The position numbers and the translations under genes were made by a program. Positions 10,746-19,600 of a stretch of 64,000 nucleotides of DNA are shown here, one piece after another (the stretch's first letter is position 1; the number at the start of each line of letters is the position of its first letter). Below the pieces are notes generated by a model that was not told the origin of the DNA, searched no databases, and saw nothing but the letters and a program-made list of their open reading frames with translations. Source of the stretch: Maribellus sediminis (GTDB lineage: Bacteria; Bacteroidota; Bacteroidia; Bacteroidales; Prolixibacteraceae). The stretch covers positions 186,001-250,000 of the forward strand of contig NZ_WXUB01000001.1 of the NCBI RefSeq assembly GCF_011799805.1, written 5' to 3'.

Positions 10746-12248
10746 ATGAAAGCACAATTCTTATCAACGGTATTGTTTTTACTGATATTTTCAGCCTTAA
10801 ACGCTCAGCCCAAATACGAATTCAGAGGCACCTGGGTGGCCACTGTGGTAAACATCGACTGGCCAACAAAGCCAGGTTTAAACAGTGAAACACAGAAGAA
10901 GGAAGCCATTCAGATTATTGAGACACAAAAGGATCTGGGAATGAATGCCATTATTCTGCAGATCCGTCCGGCTGCCGATGCTTTTTATGCCTCGCATCTC
11001 GAGCCCTGGTCGCGTTACCTGAGTGGAAGTCAGGGAACAGCACCCGATCCCTATTACGATCCGTTGAATTTTTGGATTGAAGAATGCCACAAGCGGGGAA
11101 TGGAATTGCATGCCTGGCTAAATCCTTATCGTGTGGCTCAAAATGCTGAGGATCCGCTTGCTGCAACTCACATCGCTTTTCAACACCCCGAGTGGATATT
11201 AAAATATGGAAACAAATTGTATTTCGATCCGGGAATTCCGGAAGTGAGAACCTTTATCGCTAAAGTTGTAAGCGACATCGTTCGACGCTATGATCTGGAT
11301 GCCATTCATATGGATGATTATTTTTATCCTTATCCGCTGTCAGAACCATTTCCGGATACGACTTCGTTTTTCATGTATAACCGAGGTTTTAAGCCCGAGC
11401 ATCTGGCTGACTGGCGCCGCGAGAATGTCGACATAACCATCAAAATGCTGAATGATTCGATTAAGGCAACCAAGCCCTGGGTAAAATTCGGGATCAGTCC
11501 GTTTGGCGTGTGGCGCAACATTGCTGACGATCCGAATGGCTCTGAAACTACAGCCGGTGCAACCAACTACGATCATTTGTATGCCGACATTGTCAAATGG
11601 CAAAAAGAAGGCTGGATTGACTATTGCCTGCCGCAATTGTATTGGTTCATTGGTCATCCGGCGGCCGATTTTGAAGTGCTGGTCAACTGGTGGAAAAAAC
11701 ATACCTACGGACGTTCGATGTATATCGGTCTGGCTCCTTACCGCATTGATGCTGAATCGCAAACACCTGAATGGCGCGATCCGGCGCAAGTTCCAACCCA
11801 GATCAGGTTATTACGGTCGACACCGGGAATGGATGGCGAAGCCTTTTACAGCAGCAAACACTTTAACCGCGATTTGCTGGGTTTTCAGGACAGTCTGAAA
11901 ACCGATTTATTTAGAAAACCTGCACTGGTCCCGCCAATGCCCTGGCTCGACAATACTCCACCTCAGCCAATTTCGGAACTCAAAAAACGCGGACGTAAAT
12001 TTTCCTGGGATACTAAAGAGGCAAGCAAGGAGTTGGACAAGGCCTGGCAATATGTGATTTATTTGAATGAACTGGATGAAGCTTTCGATCCCGGAAGTGC
12101 GAAATTTATTTACGCTGTACAAAAGGGAAAAGAAATAAAGCTGGAGCGAATTAACAAAAAGCGAAAGGAATACGAAGTCAGAATATCGGTACTCGACCGT
12201 TTGAATAACGAAAGCAAAATAAGTATACCCGTACAAATTAAGCTGTAG
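10746..12248 (+). CDS. GHL10-family glycoside hydrolase-like protein (YngK-type)
   Basis: A signal peptide (MKAQFLSTVLFLLIFSALNA) and a TIM-barrel domain of the GHL10/DUF187 family, 500 residues. The opening EFRGTWVATVVNIDWPTK is the family signature. ILQIRPAADAFY, LHAWLNPYRV and LDAIHMDDYFYPYP (about 180-193) follow, with the Asp pair in the last block probably catalytic, then GISPFGVWRN and IDYCLPQLYW. The C-terminal 100 residues form a fibronectin-like module. Family members are secreted and some act on glycans of peptidoglycan or exopolysaccharide; the substrate here is not known. It converges with the DUF2752 gene, with a single base between them. Confidence 0.88.
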   Translation: MKAQFLSTVLFLLIFSALNAQPKYEFRGTWVATVVNIDWPTKPGLNSETQKKEAIQIIETQKDLGMNAIILQIRPAADAFYASHLEPWSRYLSGSQGTAPDPYYDPLNFWIEECHKRGMELHAWLNPYRVAQNAEDPLAATHIAFQHPEWILKYGNKLYFDPGIPEVRTFIAKVVSDIVRRYDLDAIHMDDYFYPYPLSEPFPDTTSFFMYNRGFKPEHLADWRRENVDITIKMLNDSIKATKPWVKFGISPFGVWRNIADDPNGSETTAGATNYDHLYADIVKWQKEGWIDYCLPQLYWFIGHPAADFEVLVNWWKKHTYGRSMYIGLAPYRIDAESQTPEWRDPAQVPTQIRLLRSTPGMDGEAFYSSKHFNRDLLGFQDSLKTDLFRKPALVPPMPWLDNTPPQPISELKKRGRKFSWDTKEASKELDKAWQYVIYLNELDEAFDPGSAKFIYAVQKGKEIKLERINKKRKEYEVRISVLDRLNNESKISIPVQIKL

Positions 12249-12249
12249 G

Positions 12250-12648
12250 CTAACCCGGAGCAAGAACAGAGAACGGGTACCAGGGAAGGATTCTGAAGAT
12301 CCAGAATACTATTACCACGGTGAAAATCACCCAGGGCGTGTATTTCATGTAAAACAGGTTGGGCAGTTTCCAGTTGAATACCTTGTTCAATATAGAATGC
12401 GCATAATGATAAACGATTAGCAGGGCAGCCGGTAAAAACAGGAAATTGTAGCTAATAACACCGGCAATGTCTAAATGTAAAAGGCTGTGTAAAGCCCGTT
12501 GCGAACCACAGCCCGGACAATAAGCTCCGGTGAGTGAATGGAACATGCATTTAGGGAAAATCTCGTGTTTATTCGGATCGAGTACAAAAAAAACAACTGC
12601 TACTCCCACAATCAGGAGTAGCAGTATAATGTTCAGAATTTTCTTCAT
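12250..12648 (-). CDS. DUF2752 domain membrane protein
   Basis: 132 residues with an N-terminal membrane helix, then the DUF2752 signature TGAYCPGCGSQRALHSLLH and two more helices. The CPGCGSQRA block with its CxxC is diagnostic of this family of unknown function. It lies 3 bp downstream of the CD225 gene and must be co-transcribed with it. DUF2752 and dispanin-like proteins occur side by side in many Bacteroidota. Confidence 0.88.
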   Translation of the reverse strand: MKKILNIILLLLIVGVAVVFFVLDPNKHEIFPKCMFHSLTGAYCPGCGSQRALHSLLHLDIAGVISYNFLFLPAALLIVYHYAHSILNKVFNWKLPNLFYMKYTPWVIFTVVIVFWIFRILPWYPFSVLAPG

Positions 12649-12651
12649 GTA

Positions 12652-12945
12652 TTAAAAATCGAGTGCATCGAGCGATAAGCCGGCAATAACACCAAATACT
12701 GAAAGCATGAACACAACAATCAGAATGGCAAATGCACTGGCAAATCCTATCCAGGCCCATAATTTAGCATTTTTACTTGCATTAATTGCGCCTTCGTAAT
12801 CGCCTGCATTCCATTTCGAATTTACCTGGGCAGCAAAAACAATGGAAACAATTCCCAAAATCTGGCAACAGAAAATGGTAACCAGTATGGCAAAAACAAG
12901 ATAATTTGGAGGCGGCGATTGAGGCTTTGTGATTTGTTCAGTCAT
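12652..12945 (-). CDS. CD225/dispanin family protein
   Basis: 97 residues with two membrane helices. The first is PPNYLVFAILVTIFCCQILG, followed by IVSIVFAAQVNSKWNAGDYE and ASKNAKLWAWIGFA, the conserved core of CD225 (interferon-induced transmembrane protein) domains, including the two Cys in helix 1. Eukaryotic members alter membrane fusion; the bacterial role is unknown. First gene of a pair with DUF2752. Confidence 0.85.
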   Translation of the reverse strand: MTEQITKPQSPPPNYLVFAILVTIFCCQILGIVSIVFAAQVNSKWNAGDYEGAINASKNAKLWAWIGFASAFAILIVVFMLSVFGVIAGLSLDALDF

Positions 12946-13158
12946 AATTTTTTGTTTTTAATAAAGAGGGAATAAAGATTGTATTCAAATTTAGGGTAAC
13001 ATTTCATAAAATAAAAGCATTTAGGATTTATGTTAACAGTAATCTGCCTGTTTTCGTATTAATGGTTTTTATATGCGCACTTTCGATATTTTTCGTCTAT
13101 TAACAACTCTTTAACAACTTCCGGATTAAACCCTTAAAAGACAAATTCGTCTTAATTG

Positions 13159-13166
13159 TATATTTG
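13159..13166 (+). promoter_or_regulatory. -7 box upstream of TonB receptor
   Basis: TATATTTG matches TAnnTTTG, 38 bp before the start codon. No TTG sits at the expected distance, so this is only half of a promoter. Confidence 0.4.
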
Positions 13167-13203
13167 CAGCGCTAAGAAAACAATTGAAACAAAGGTTTAG
13201 TAT

Positions 13204-15681
13204 ATGAAGAAAATAGTTCTATGGCTTCTTATTTTTAATTTTTCCGCCGTCCTGGCATCAAAAGCTAATGTTGAAAAAACAGGTCCGGAAAGTGACGACG
13301 GAAAAGGAAAAATAAAGGGCGTTATAATTGATAAGGCAAGCAGCACACCCATGGAGTTCGCTAACATTGCCATTTACGATAGCGAAGATTCCACGCTGAT
13401 TACAGGAGGAATTACCAATAGTAACGGCGAATTCGAAATTGGAGATGTTACTTATGGAGCTTATTATTTACAAGCCAATTTTATTGGATTCGATCCGCTC
13501 TACATAAATGATATTGTACTTAATCGCGAGAATAAAATCGAAGATCTCGGTGAAATAGACCTGAGTGTTTCAACGGTTGCGCTTGGTGAAGTGAATGTAG
13601 TTGCCGATCGTGCTGCGGTTGAGTACAAACTCGATAAAAAAGTGGTGAATGTGAGCCAGGTTATTAGTGCCGCTGGTGGTACTGCAGTTGAGGTTTTGGA
13701 AAATACACCTTCGGTTCAGGTTGATATCGACGGGAATGTATCACTTCGGGGATCATCGAACTTTACCGTGTTGATTGACGGGCGCCCAAGTGTACTTACC
13801 GGAAGTGACGCTCTTCAGCAAATTCCTGCATCGGCAATCGAAAATATCGAGATTATCACCAATCCTTCGGCAAAATACGAACCCGACGGAACCACTGGGA
13901 TCATTAACCTGGTAATGAAAAAGAATTCGATGAACGGACTCAGCGGAATTATAAACGCTTCGGTTGGAACACGCGATAAATACCGCGGCGATTTTACTTT
14001 GAGTTACCGGACTGAGAAATTCAACATTACAGCCGGTGCTGATTTTCAGGATGAAAATGGAAAGGGTGGAAGTTATTCGCGGTCGGAAACGTATGCAGGC
14101 GACAGTATCGATTACCTGAATATGGATGGTACCCGGTTGGATAACCGTAAGGGACACAACTTTAAAGCAGGGGTTGACTGGTTTGTTTCTGATAATACCA
14201 CTTTTGGAATTCAGGGACGCGCCGGAAGCCGTGAGCGCTTCAATACCGGAGGTGGAAAAACCCATGCTTTTACCAATTACGGAGGGCCCGAAGAATTCTC
14301 GATTTCCGAAGAGACTTCAACACGCTCGAACGACTTTTACAGCGGGACAATGAGTTTTCAGCATAAATTTAATGGCGAAGGCCACCAACTCGATGCCATG
14401 GCGTTTTACTCGCGCGACAAAGGCGACGACGAAGAAGTTGAAGGAGAGATCTGGTCGGATGCCGATTATGAATACGATGTTAATAATCCGGTTTACGCCG
14501 AACGGGTTTCAACGGTTGAAGGTGAAAACGAACACGATTTTCGTTTCCAGGTTGATTATGTGTATCCGTTCAGTAAAGACGGAAAGCTGGAGGCCGGAAT
14601 GATGAGCCGTATTGAAAAGGAGGAAGAAAGCCTCGATTTCAGAGACTATGATCAGGCCTCAGATACCTGGATTCCAAACGATCAGTATTCAAGTTTAACC
14701 GATTTTCGTCGCGATATTCACGCGGTGTACACCACTTTCAGCAATAAATTAGGAAACTTTAGTTACATGGCCGGTTTGCGTGGGGAATACACATTACGCA
14801 AAATCGACAATACCAACGCCGACGGAACTTCTGAATTGAACCGTTTCGATCTGTTTCCAACTGCGCACATTTCGTACCCGCTTGGCGAGAACAACGAATT
14901 TATGGCTAGTTTTAGCCGCCGTATAAACCGCCCGGGCGGATGGGACCTCGATCCGTCGCCGAATTATTTTAACCGTTACACGATTCGTTTTGGTAATCCC
15001 GACCTGAAACCGGAATATACCAATTCTTACGAGCTGGGTTACATGCGCCGTTTCGGGCGTTCATACGTATCGCTCGATGCATTTCACCGCGTGACCAATA
15101 ACAAGATCGACCGTTATTCGGTGCTGGGTGAAGACGATGTTTATTACCTCTACACCGATAATTTTGATAAGGATTATGCCACCGGACTTGAATTGACAGG
15201 AAACGTAAATTTCACGAAATGGCTGATTGTAAATGCCAGTACATCCATGTATCATTACCGCATTACCGGAACGTTGGAGGGCGAATCGATCGACCGTACC
15301 AGCACCAACTGGAGCGGACGGATCAATACTACTTTCCGTTTCTCGGATAATTCGAGGATGCAGATCCAGGGATTTTATAACGGCCCATCGGTTTCGGCAC
15401 AGGGAGAGCGCAAAGCCATGATTTTTAGTAACATCTCGTACCGTCACGATTTTATGAAGAAAAAGCTTACAGCTACGGTGAGTGTTCGCGATCCGTTCGG
15501 TACTGCAAGTTATGAAGGTGAATCGTACGGCGAAAATTTTAGTCGCTCATACAAATGGGAGCGCGAACCACGTGTAGTGATGCTTACGTTGAGCTACAAA
15601 CTCAACAATTTTAAAGAAGACAGAAATGGTAACCGCGGCGAAGGCGGCGGAATGGATATGGATGGAGGAGGGGAGTTCTAA
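13204..15681 (+). CDS. TonB-dependent receptor, outer membrane beta-barrel family
   Basis: 825 residues: signal peptide (1-19), a carboxypeptidase-regulatory-like domain at about 38-120 (KIKGVIIDKASSTPMEFANI), a plug at about 140-235 (VLENTPSVQVDIDGNVSLRG, VLIDGRPSVL, IEIITNPSAKYEPDG), then a 22-strand barrel with LKPEYTNSYELGY near residue 600. It belongs to the OMP_b-brl_3-type receptors of Bacteroidota. The barrel ends at LSYKLNN and is followed by a Gly/Asp/Met-rich tail. No SusD partner is adjacent, so the ligand is unlikely to be a polysaccharide; the ligand is unknown. It is a single-gene unit. Confidence 0.92.
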   Translation: MKKIVLWLLIFNFSAVLASKANVEKTGPESDDGKGKIKGVIIDKASSTPMEFANIAIYDSEDSTLITGGITNSNGEFEIGDVTYGAYYLQANFIGFDPLYINDIVLNRENKIEDLGEIDLSVSTVALGEVNVVADRAAVEYKLDKKVVNVSQVISAAGGTAVEVLENTPSVQVDIDGNVSLRGSSNFTVLIDGRPSVLTGSDALQQIPASAIENIEIITNPSAKYEPDGTTGIINLVMKKNSMNGLSGIINASVGTRDKYRGDFTLSYRTEKFNITAGADFQDENGKGGSYSRSETYAGDSIDYLNMDGTRLDNRKGHNFKAGVDWFVSDNTTFGIQGRAGSRERFNTGGGKTHAFTNYGGPEEFSISEETSTRSNDFYSGTMSFQHKFNGEGHQLDAMAFYSRDKGDDEEVEGEIWSDADYEYDVNNPVYAERVSTVEGENEHDFRFQVDYVYPFSKDGKLEAGMMSRIEKEEESLDFRDYDQASDTWIPNDQYSSLTDFRRDIHAVYTTFSNKLGNFSYMAGLRGEYTLRKIDNTNADGTSELNRFDLFPTAHISYPLGENNEFMASFSRRINRPGGWDLDPSPNYFNRYTIRFGNPDLKPEYTNSYELGYMRRFGRSYVSLDAFHRVTNNKIDRYSVLGEDDVYYLYTDNFDKDYATGLELTGNVNFTKWLIVNASTSMYHYRITGTLEGESIDRTSTNWSGRINTTFRFSDNSRMQIQGFYNGPSVSAQGERKAMIFSNISYRHDFMKKKLTATVSVRDPFGTASYEGESYGENFSRSYKWEREPRVVMLTLSYKLNNFKEDRNGNRGEGGGMDMDGGGEF

Positions 15682-15731
15682 ACCCTTTTCTCTGAAGGAA
15701 ATTGCAGATTAAAATACGCCACAAAAATACG

Positions 15732-15769
15732 AAATGCCGTTCATCGTTTGATGGATGGCATTTTTGTTT
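15732..15769 (+). terminator. Terminator after TonB receptor
   Basis: AAATGCC pairs with GGCATTT, with an inner CATC/GATG stem, followed by TTTTGTTTTTGG. It ends the receptor gene transcript. Confidence 0.65.
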
Positions 15770-16120
15770 TTGGGGTGAAGGGGAAAAACTTAGTCTACTT
15801 AACTATCCATGACAGAATTAAATTTTTATGTACACCACCCCCCGGCTGAAGCCGGACCCCTCCTCGGGGAGTAGGGGAAATGTTCGTGCCGGAAAATTTG
15901 TATGTATTTCAATAGTTGAATTGAAAAAAGAATTTCTCCTCCAGTGAGGAGGAGTACGCAGCCGGAGTTTACGGAGGCTGGGGGAGGTGGTGTTCTCGCT
16001 TCTATTCATTGCTATCCCGAGACTTCGCAAGAGCAATCTCTTTCTTAATTAAAATAATAATCTGATGTGTTTTTTAAATGCCAGAAAACCAGTGATGTAT
16101 GCAATGAGAATCTAAATTAT
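15770..16120. other. Intergenic region carrying a palindromic repeat
   Basis: No gene. Most of it is the repeat element at 15832-15993. A 72-codon frame on the minus strand (15818-16036) runs across the repeat and is an artefact of its composition. Confidence 0.6.
15832..15993. repeat. MITE/REP-like palindromic element
   Basis: A 162-bp element bounded by inverted ends: ACACCACC at 15832-15839 and GGTGGTGT at 15986-15993, both continuing into C- or G-rich tracts. Inside are two perfect hairpins, GGCT-GA-AGCC (15844-15853) and CTCCTCC-AGTGA-GGAGGAG (15936-15954), and a CCCCTCCTCGGGGAG block. The composition differs sharply from the AT-rich surroundings. Elements starting CACCACCCCCGGCT are known as dispersed intergenic repeats in Bacteroidota; only one copy is present here, so dispersal is inferred. 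Confidence 0.6.
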
Positions 16121-16176
16121 AACTGAAAAAACAGTTTACAAACTGAAAAAACAGTTGCAAAACTGAAAAATCCGTT
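16121..16176 (+). promoter_or_regulatory. Three tandem BlaI-type operators with a 20-bp period
   Basis: AACTGAAAAAACAGTT occurs at 16121-16136 and 16141-16156, and a variant AACTGAAAAATCCGTT at 16161-16176. Each is a dyad (AACTG/CAGTT around six bases). The starts are exactly 20 bp apart, close to two helical turns, so bound dimers would face the same side. The last two overlap the promoter of the blaI-like gene. Confidence 0.75.
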
Positions 16177-16185
16177 GTAAGTTTG
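16155..16185 (+). promoter_or_regulatory. Promoter of the BlaI/M56 operon
   Basis: TTG at 16155-16157, 20 bases, then TAAGTTTG at 16178-16185. The -33 element sits at the edge of operator 2 and operator 3 fills the spacer, a geometry suited to repression by occlusion. Confidence 0.65.
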
Positions 16186-16241
16186 TGATCAACTTGAAGA
16201 AAAGTCTCAATACTAAATACTCACGACTAAAAGTCTGAATC

Positions 16242-16601
16242 ATGAAACGACTCACCCGGAAAGAAGAGGAATTAATGAAAATCCTCTGGCAACTAAAAAA
16301 GGCCTTTGTAAAAGACATTGTGGAAGAATATCCCGATCCAAAACCGCATTACAACACTATTTCTTCGCTGGTTAGGCTCTTGCAGGACAAAGGAGTGATC
16401 GGCTACAAACAGTATGGCAATACCTACCAGTATTTTCCGCTGCTTACGAAAGAAGACTACCGGAAGTCGTTTATGACGCAGGTGGTGAGCGATTATTTCG
16501 ACAACTCGGTGAAAAGTGCTGTGGCCTTTTTTGTAAAAGAAAAAGGATTGTCGGAAGACGAATTGAACGAGTTGATTGAACTCATCAAAGGGAAAAAGTA
16601 A
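16242..16601 (+). CDS. BlaI/MecI/CopY family transcriptional repressor
   Basis: 119 residues. The winged helix is at 3-75 (LTRKEEELMKILWQLKKAFV, then HYNTISSLVRLLQDKGVIGY as recognition helix and wing) and the dimerisation helices are at 80-119. Family members repress their own operon and are cut when the partner M56 sensor is triggered. The stop overlaps the sensor start as TAATG. The three dyads upstream are the evident operators. It most likely controls envelope-stress or nutrient sensing rather than beta-lactam resistance, because no beta-lactamase is nearby. Confidence 0.93.
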   Translation: MKRLTRKEEELMKILWQLKKAFVKDIVEEYPDPKPHYNTISSLVRLLQDKGVIGYKQYGNTYQYFPLLTKEDYRKSFMTQVVSDYFDNSVKSAVAFFVKEKGLSEDELNELIELIKGKK

Positions 16602-19600
16602 TGGAAAGCTTCCTGATTTATATTGGCAAGTCGTCGCTTGCGGCCGGGGCATTTTACTTGCTTTACCTGGCGCTGTTCCAAAACCGGAAACAGTTTGTGT
16701 TTAACCGGATTTACCTGCCGGTATCGCTGGCTCTGAGTTTTTTGATACCGCTGATTACATTCACAAGTATTCGTTATATCGAAGCCAGACCGGTTGAATA
16801 CACCGGTTATGCTTACCTCGCCGAATCTACGGCAGTTTCTGTGGTTCCTGAATTTCAACTGCAGTGGTACCATTATTTAAGCGCTTTGTATGTACTCGGT
16901 ATGGCAGTATTTGTATTGTACCTTATTCTAGGTCATGTAAGGGCCCTGAACATTGTTAAAAACAGCCGCTTAACCTGTCTTTTCAACGTTAAGGTGAATG
17001 TAACTTTAAAAGATGTTCATCCTTTTTCGTTCTTTAATAAAATTGTGATTTCGGAAAACACGCTTGAACATCCCGGTCTGCCCTTGATTGTGCAGCACGA
17101 AGAGATCCATGTGCGCGAAAAACACACCCTCGATATTCTTTTTGCTGAACTGCTGTTCCTTTTGCAATGGTTTAATCCCTTTGCCTGGCTCATTAAAAGT
17201 GCCATAAAGGATAACCTGGAATATCTGACCGACCACGAAGTAGTAAAAACCAATAATCCGCAAGCCTACCAGCTGGCCATGCTCGAACTGTTACATAAAC
17301 AAAGTGTGGCGCCTTTTCTTACGGCACTGAATGGCTCGCAACTAAAAAACCGAATTGTTATGATGAAAAAGAAAACCGAAAACAAATATGCACTGCTTAA
17401 ACAACTTGTGGTGCTCCCGCTACTGGCCATTTTGGTTATGGGACTGTCGAACAAGGAAGTTAAAACTGAGATTGTTCAGCCCGAAAAGCAAATTGAAATT
17501 GTTGTTGATGGTAAAGCCATTCCAAAAGATGATCTTAGACTTCGGTCAGTTGATTTTTCCGTTGGAATAAATAGTGAGATTATTATTGATGCCTTAGATG
17601 TTGACAATGTGATAGCCACATCTTTAGACATAACTGACCAGATAAATGTATTGTACATCAGGACCTCAGATTATCTTCCCGGATCGGATGCTGAGTTTGA
17701 GTATCATACAACGAAAAATATCAATTTAGACGAGAGAAGGCTAAACGACGAATATTTCTACGCAATTGATGGTAAGATAGTAAGCAAACAAGAATTCACG
17801 GAAAAAGGAAAAAAGGGTTTTGAGAATGTCGTTTTTCTTACCGGGAAGGATGCTACAGGTAAATATGGTGAAAGCTATAATGGTGTATTAGCTGATGCTA
17901 CTTCCGGTGTTTCAAACTTTGTAATATCGTCAGAAGGAGAGCAGATCGATACCAAAATTAACGAACAAATACGCTTTCATGATAATGACGTCCCAGATCC
18001 AAGAACAGAACAGTTTAGTCGTTTTATGAACAATATGCACAAAGACGGTAATGTTGTTCTCGACCCGCACGATGCTGAACTTCCTTATATTACTGTTGAT
18101 GGGGAAAGATTAACCAATAAATTAATGATTAGCGAAGACGATATCGTTTCTATTCAGGCGAATCAGCCACCGTGGTCTGATAGCATGGGAGAAGATTATA
18201 AATATGGCGAAATTCGTATAACAACGATTAAGTCTTCTTTTCCCGGAAATAGAGATGATGAATCCTTAACAGAAAAACAAAAACCTGAATTCCCGGGTGG
18301 TGAGCCGGCACTCAGAAATTACATTCAGAGTAACTTGAATTATCCTCAAATAGCCATTTTTAACGGAATCAACGGAACTGTATATGTTTCGTTTCTAATC
18401 GACGAAAATGGGAAGGTTGTTAATCCTAAAGTTAAGGGAGGAGTAGATCCGGCATTGGATAAAGAAGCTTTGCGTGTGGTAAGTAGTTTACCTGCCTGGA
18501 AACCTGCAGAGGAAGATGGACAGCCTGTAAAGGCTGATTATACTGTACCGGTAAAATTTGAGTTGAGTGAGGACCTTATGCGCGAATACAAGAAAGTTGA
18601 CTGGAATGGTAAGTTGGTCATGAAATACGCTTATTCCGTGAGCGGGAAAGTGACCGATAAACAAGGTCAGCCAATTAGCGGCGCAGCAGTTACTATTAAA
18701 GGAAAAAGCATTGGTACCGTCACCGACACGGATGGTAATTATAAAATTGGTTTGAACGACGAAAACGAATCATTGATTTTTACCTCAATGGGTTATCAAG
18801 CCAGGGAAATTTCGGTTGCCGGAGCCGATAATTTAGATGTACGGCTTGAAACCGATAAAACTTCCGGATCAGCAGGATGGACATTATCTGGTGGAATTAA
18901 TGGAGTTGTAGCTGCAAATGGAGACGATGTTACCATAACTCCGTCTTCTTCAAATGGAATCAAAATATCCACCTACGGTCAGGAAGATAATCAACCGCTA
19001 TACGTTGTGGATGGAAAAATACAAGCATCTCTCGATTACCTAAATCCCGCCGATATTGAATCACTCTCGGTTTTGAAAGATCAGAGTTCAACTGCGCTTT
19101 TTGGCGAAAAAGGGAAAAACGGGGTATTTCTAATAACTACGAAAGGAGCAGAACAAAAAACTATTTCTCCATCAGAAAAAAGCCAGGCAAGTATTAGTAA
19201 TAAAGCGGCACCCGAGAGTGTTGTTAAAGAGACCATATACAAAGTCACAGGCAAAGTGACAGATGAAAACGGAGATCCGGTGCCGGGAACAAGTGTGCTG
19301 ATTAAAGGCACAACACTTGGAACTGTGACAGACTTCTTTGGTCTTTACGAGATTCGCTATGGAAAGCCAATTGAAACCTTGATCTTTAAGATGAATGGTC
19401 TTGAGACCATTGAAAGAAAAGTAGCGAATGAAACCACAATGGATGTTTGTCTCAAGCCCATGAAGAGTGAAGAAATGGAAAAGCTGGAGGATAATTCAGT
19501 TGAAAAAAATGACGCAGTTGATAATCCGGATATAGAATTAAAATATGGTAAGCCGGTTGGGAGGTCAGTCTTTTCTTCAGAGCCAACTCACCTTTTATCA

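Noticed and set aside
15818-16036. 72-codon minus-strand frame
   Set aside because: It crosses the palindromic repeat and has no protein-like composition or family match; it is a by-product of the element.
16121-16176. CRISPR-like repeats
   Set aside because: Spacing is only four bases between dyads and there are three units; these are operators.
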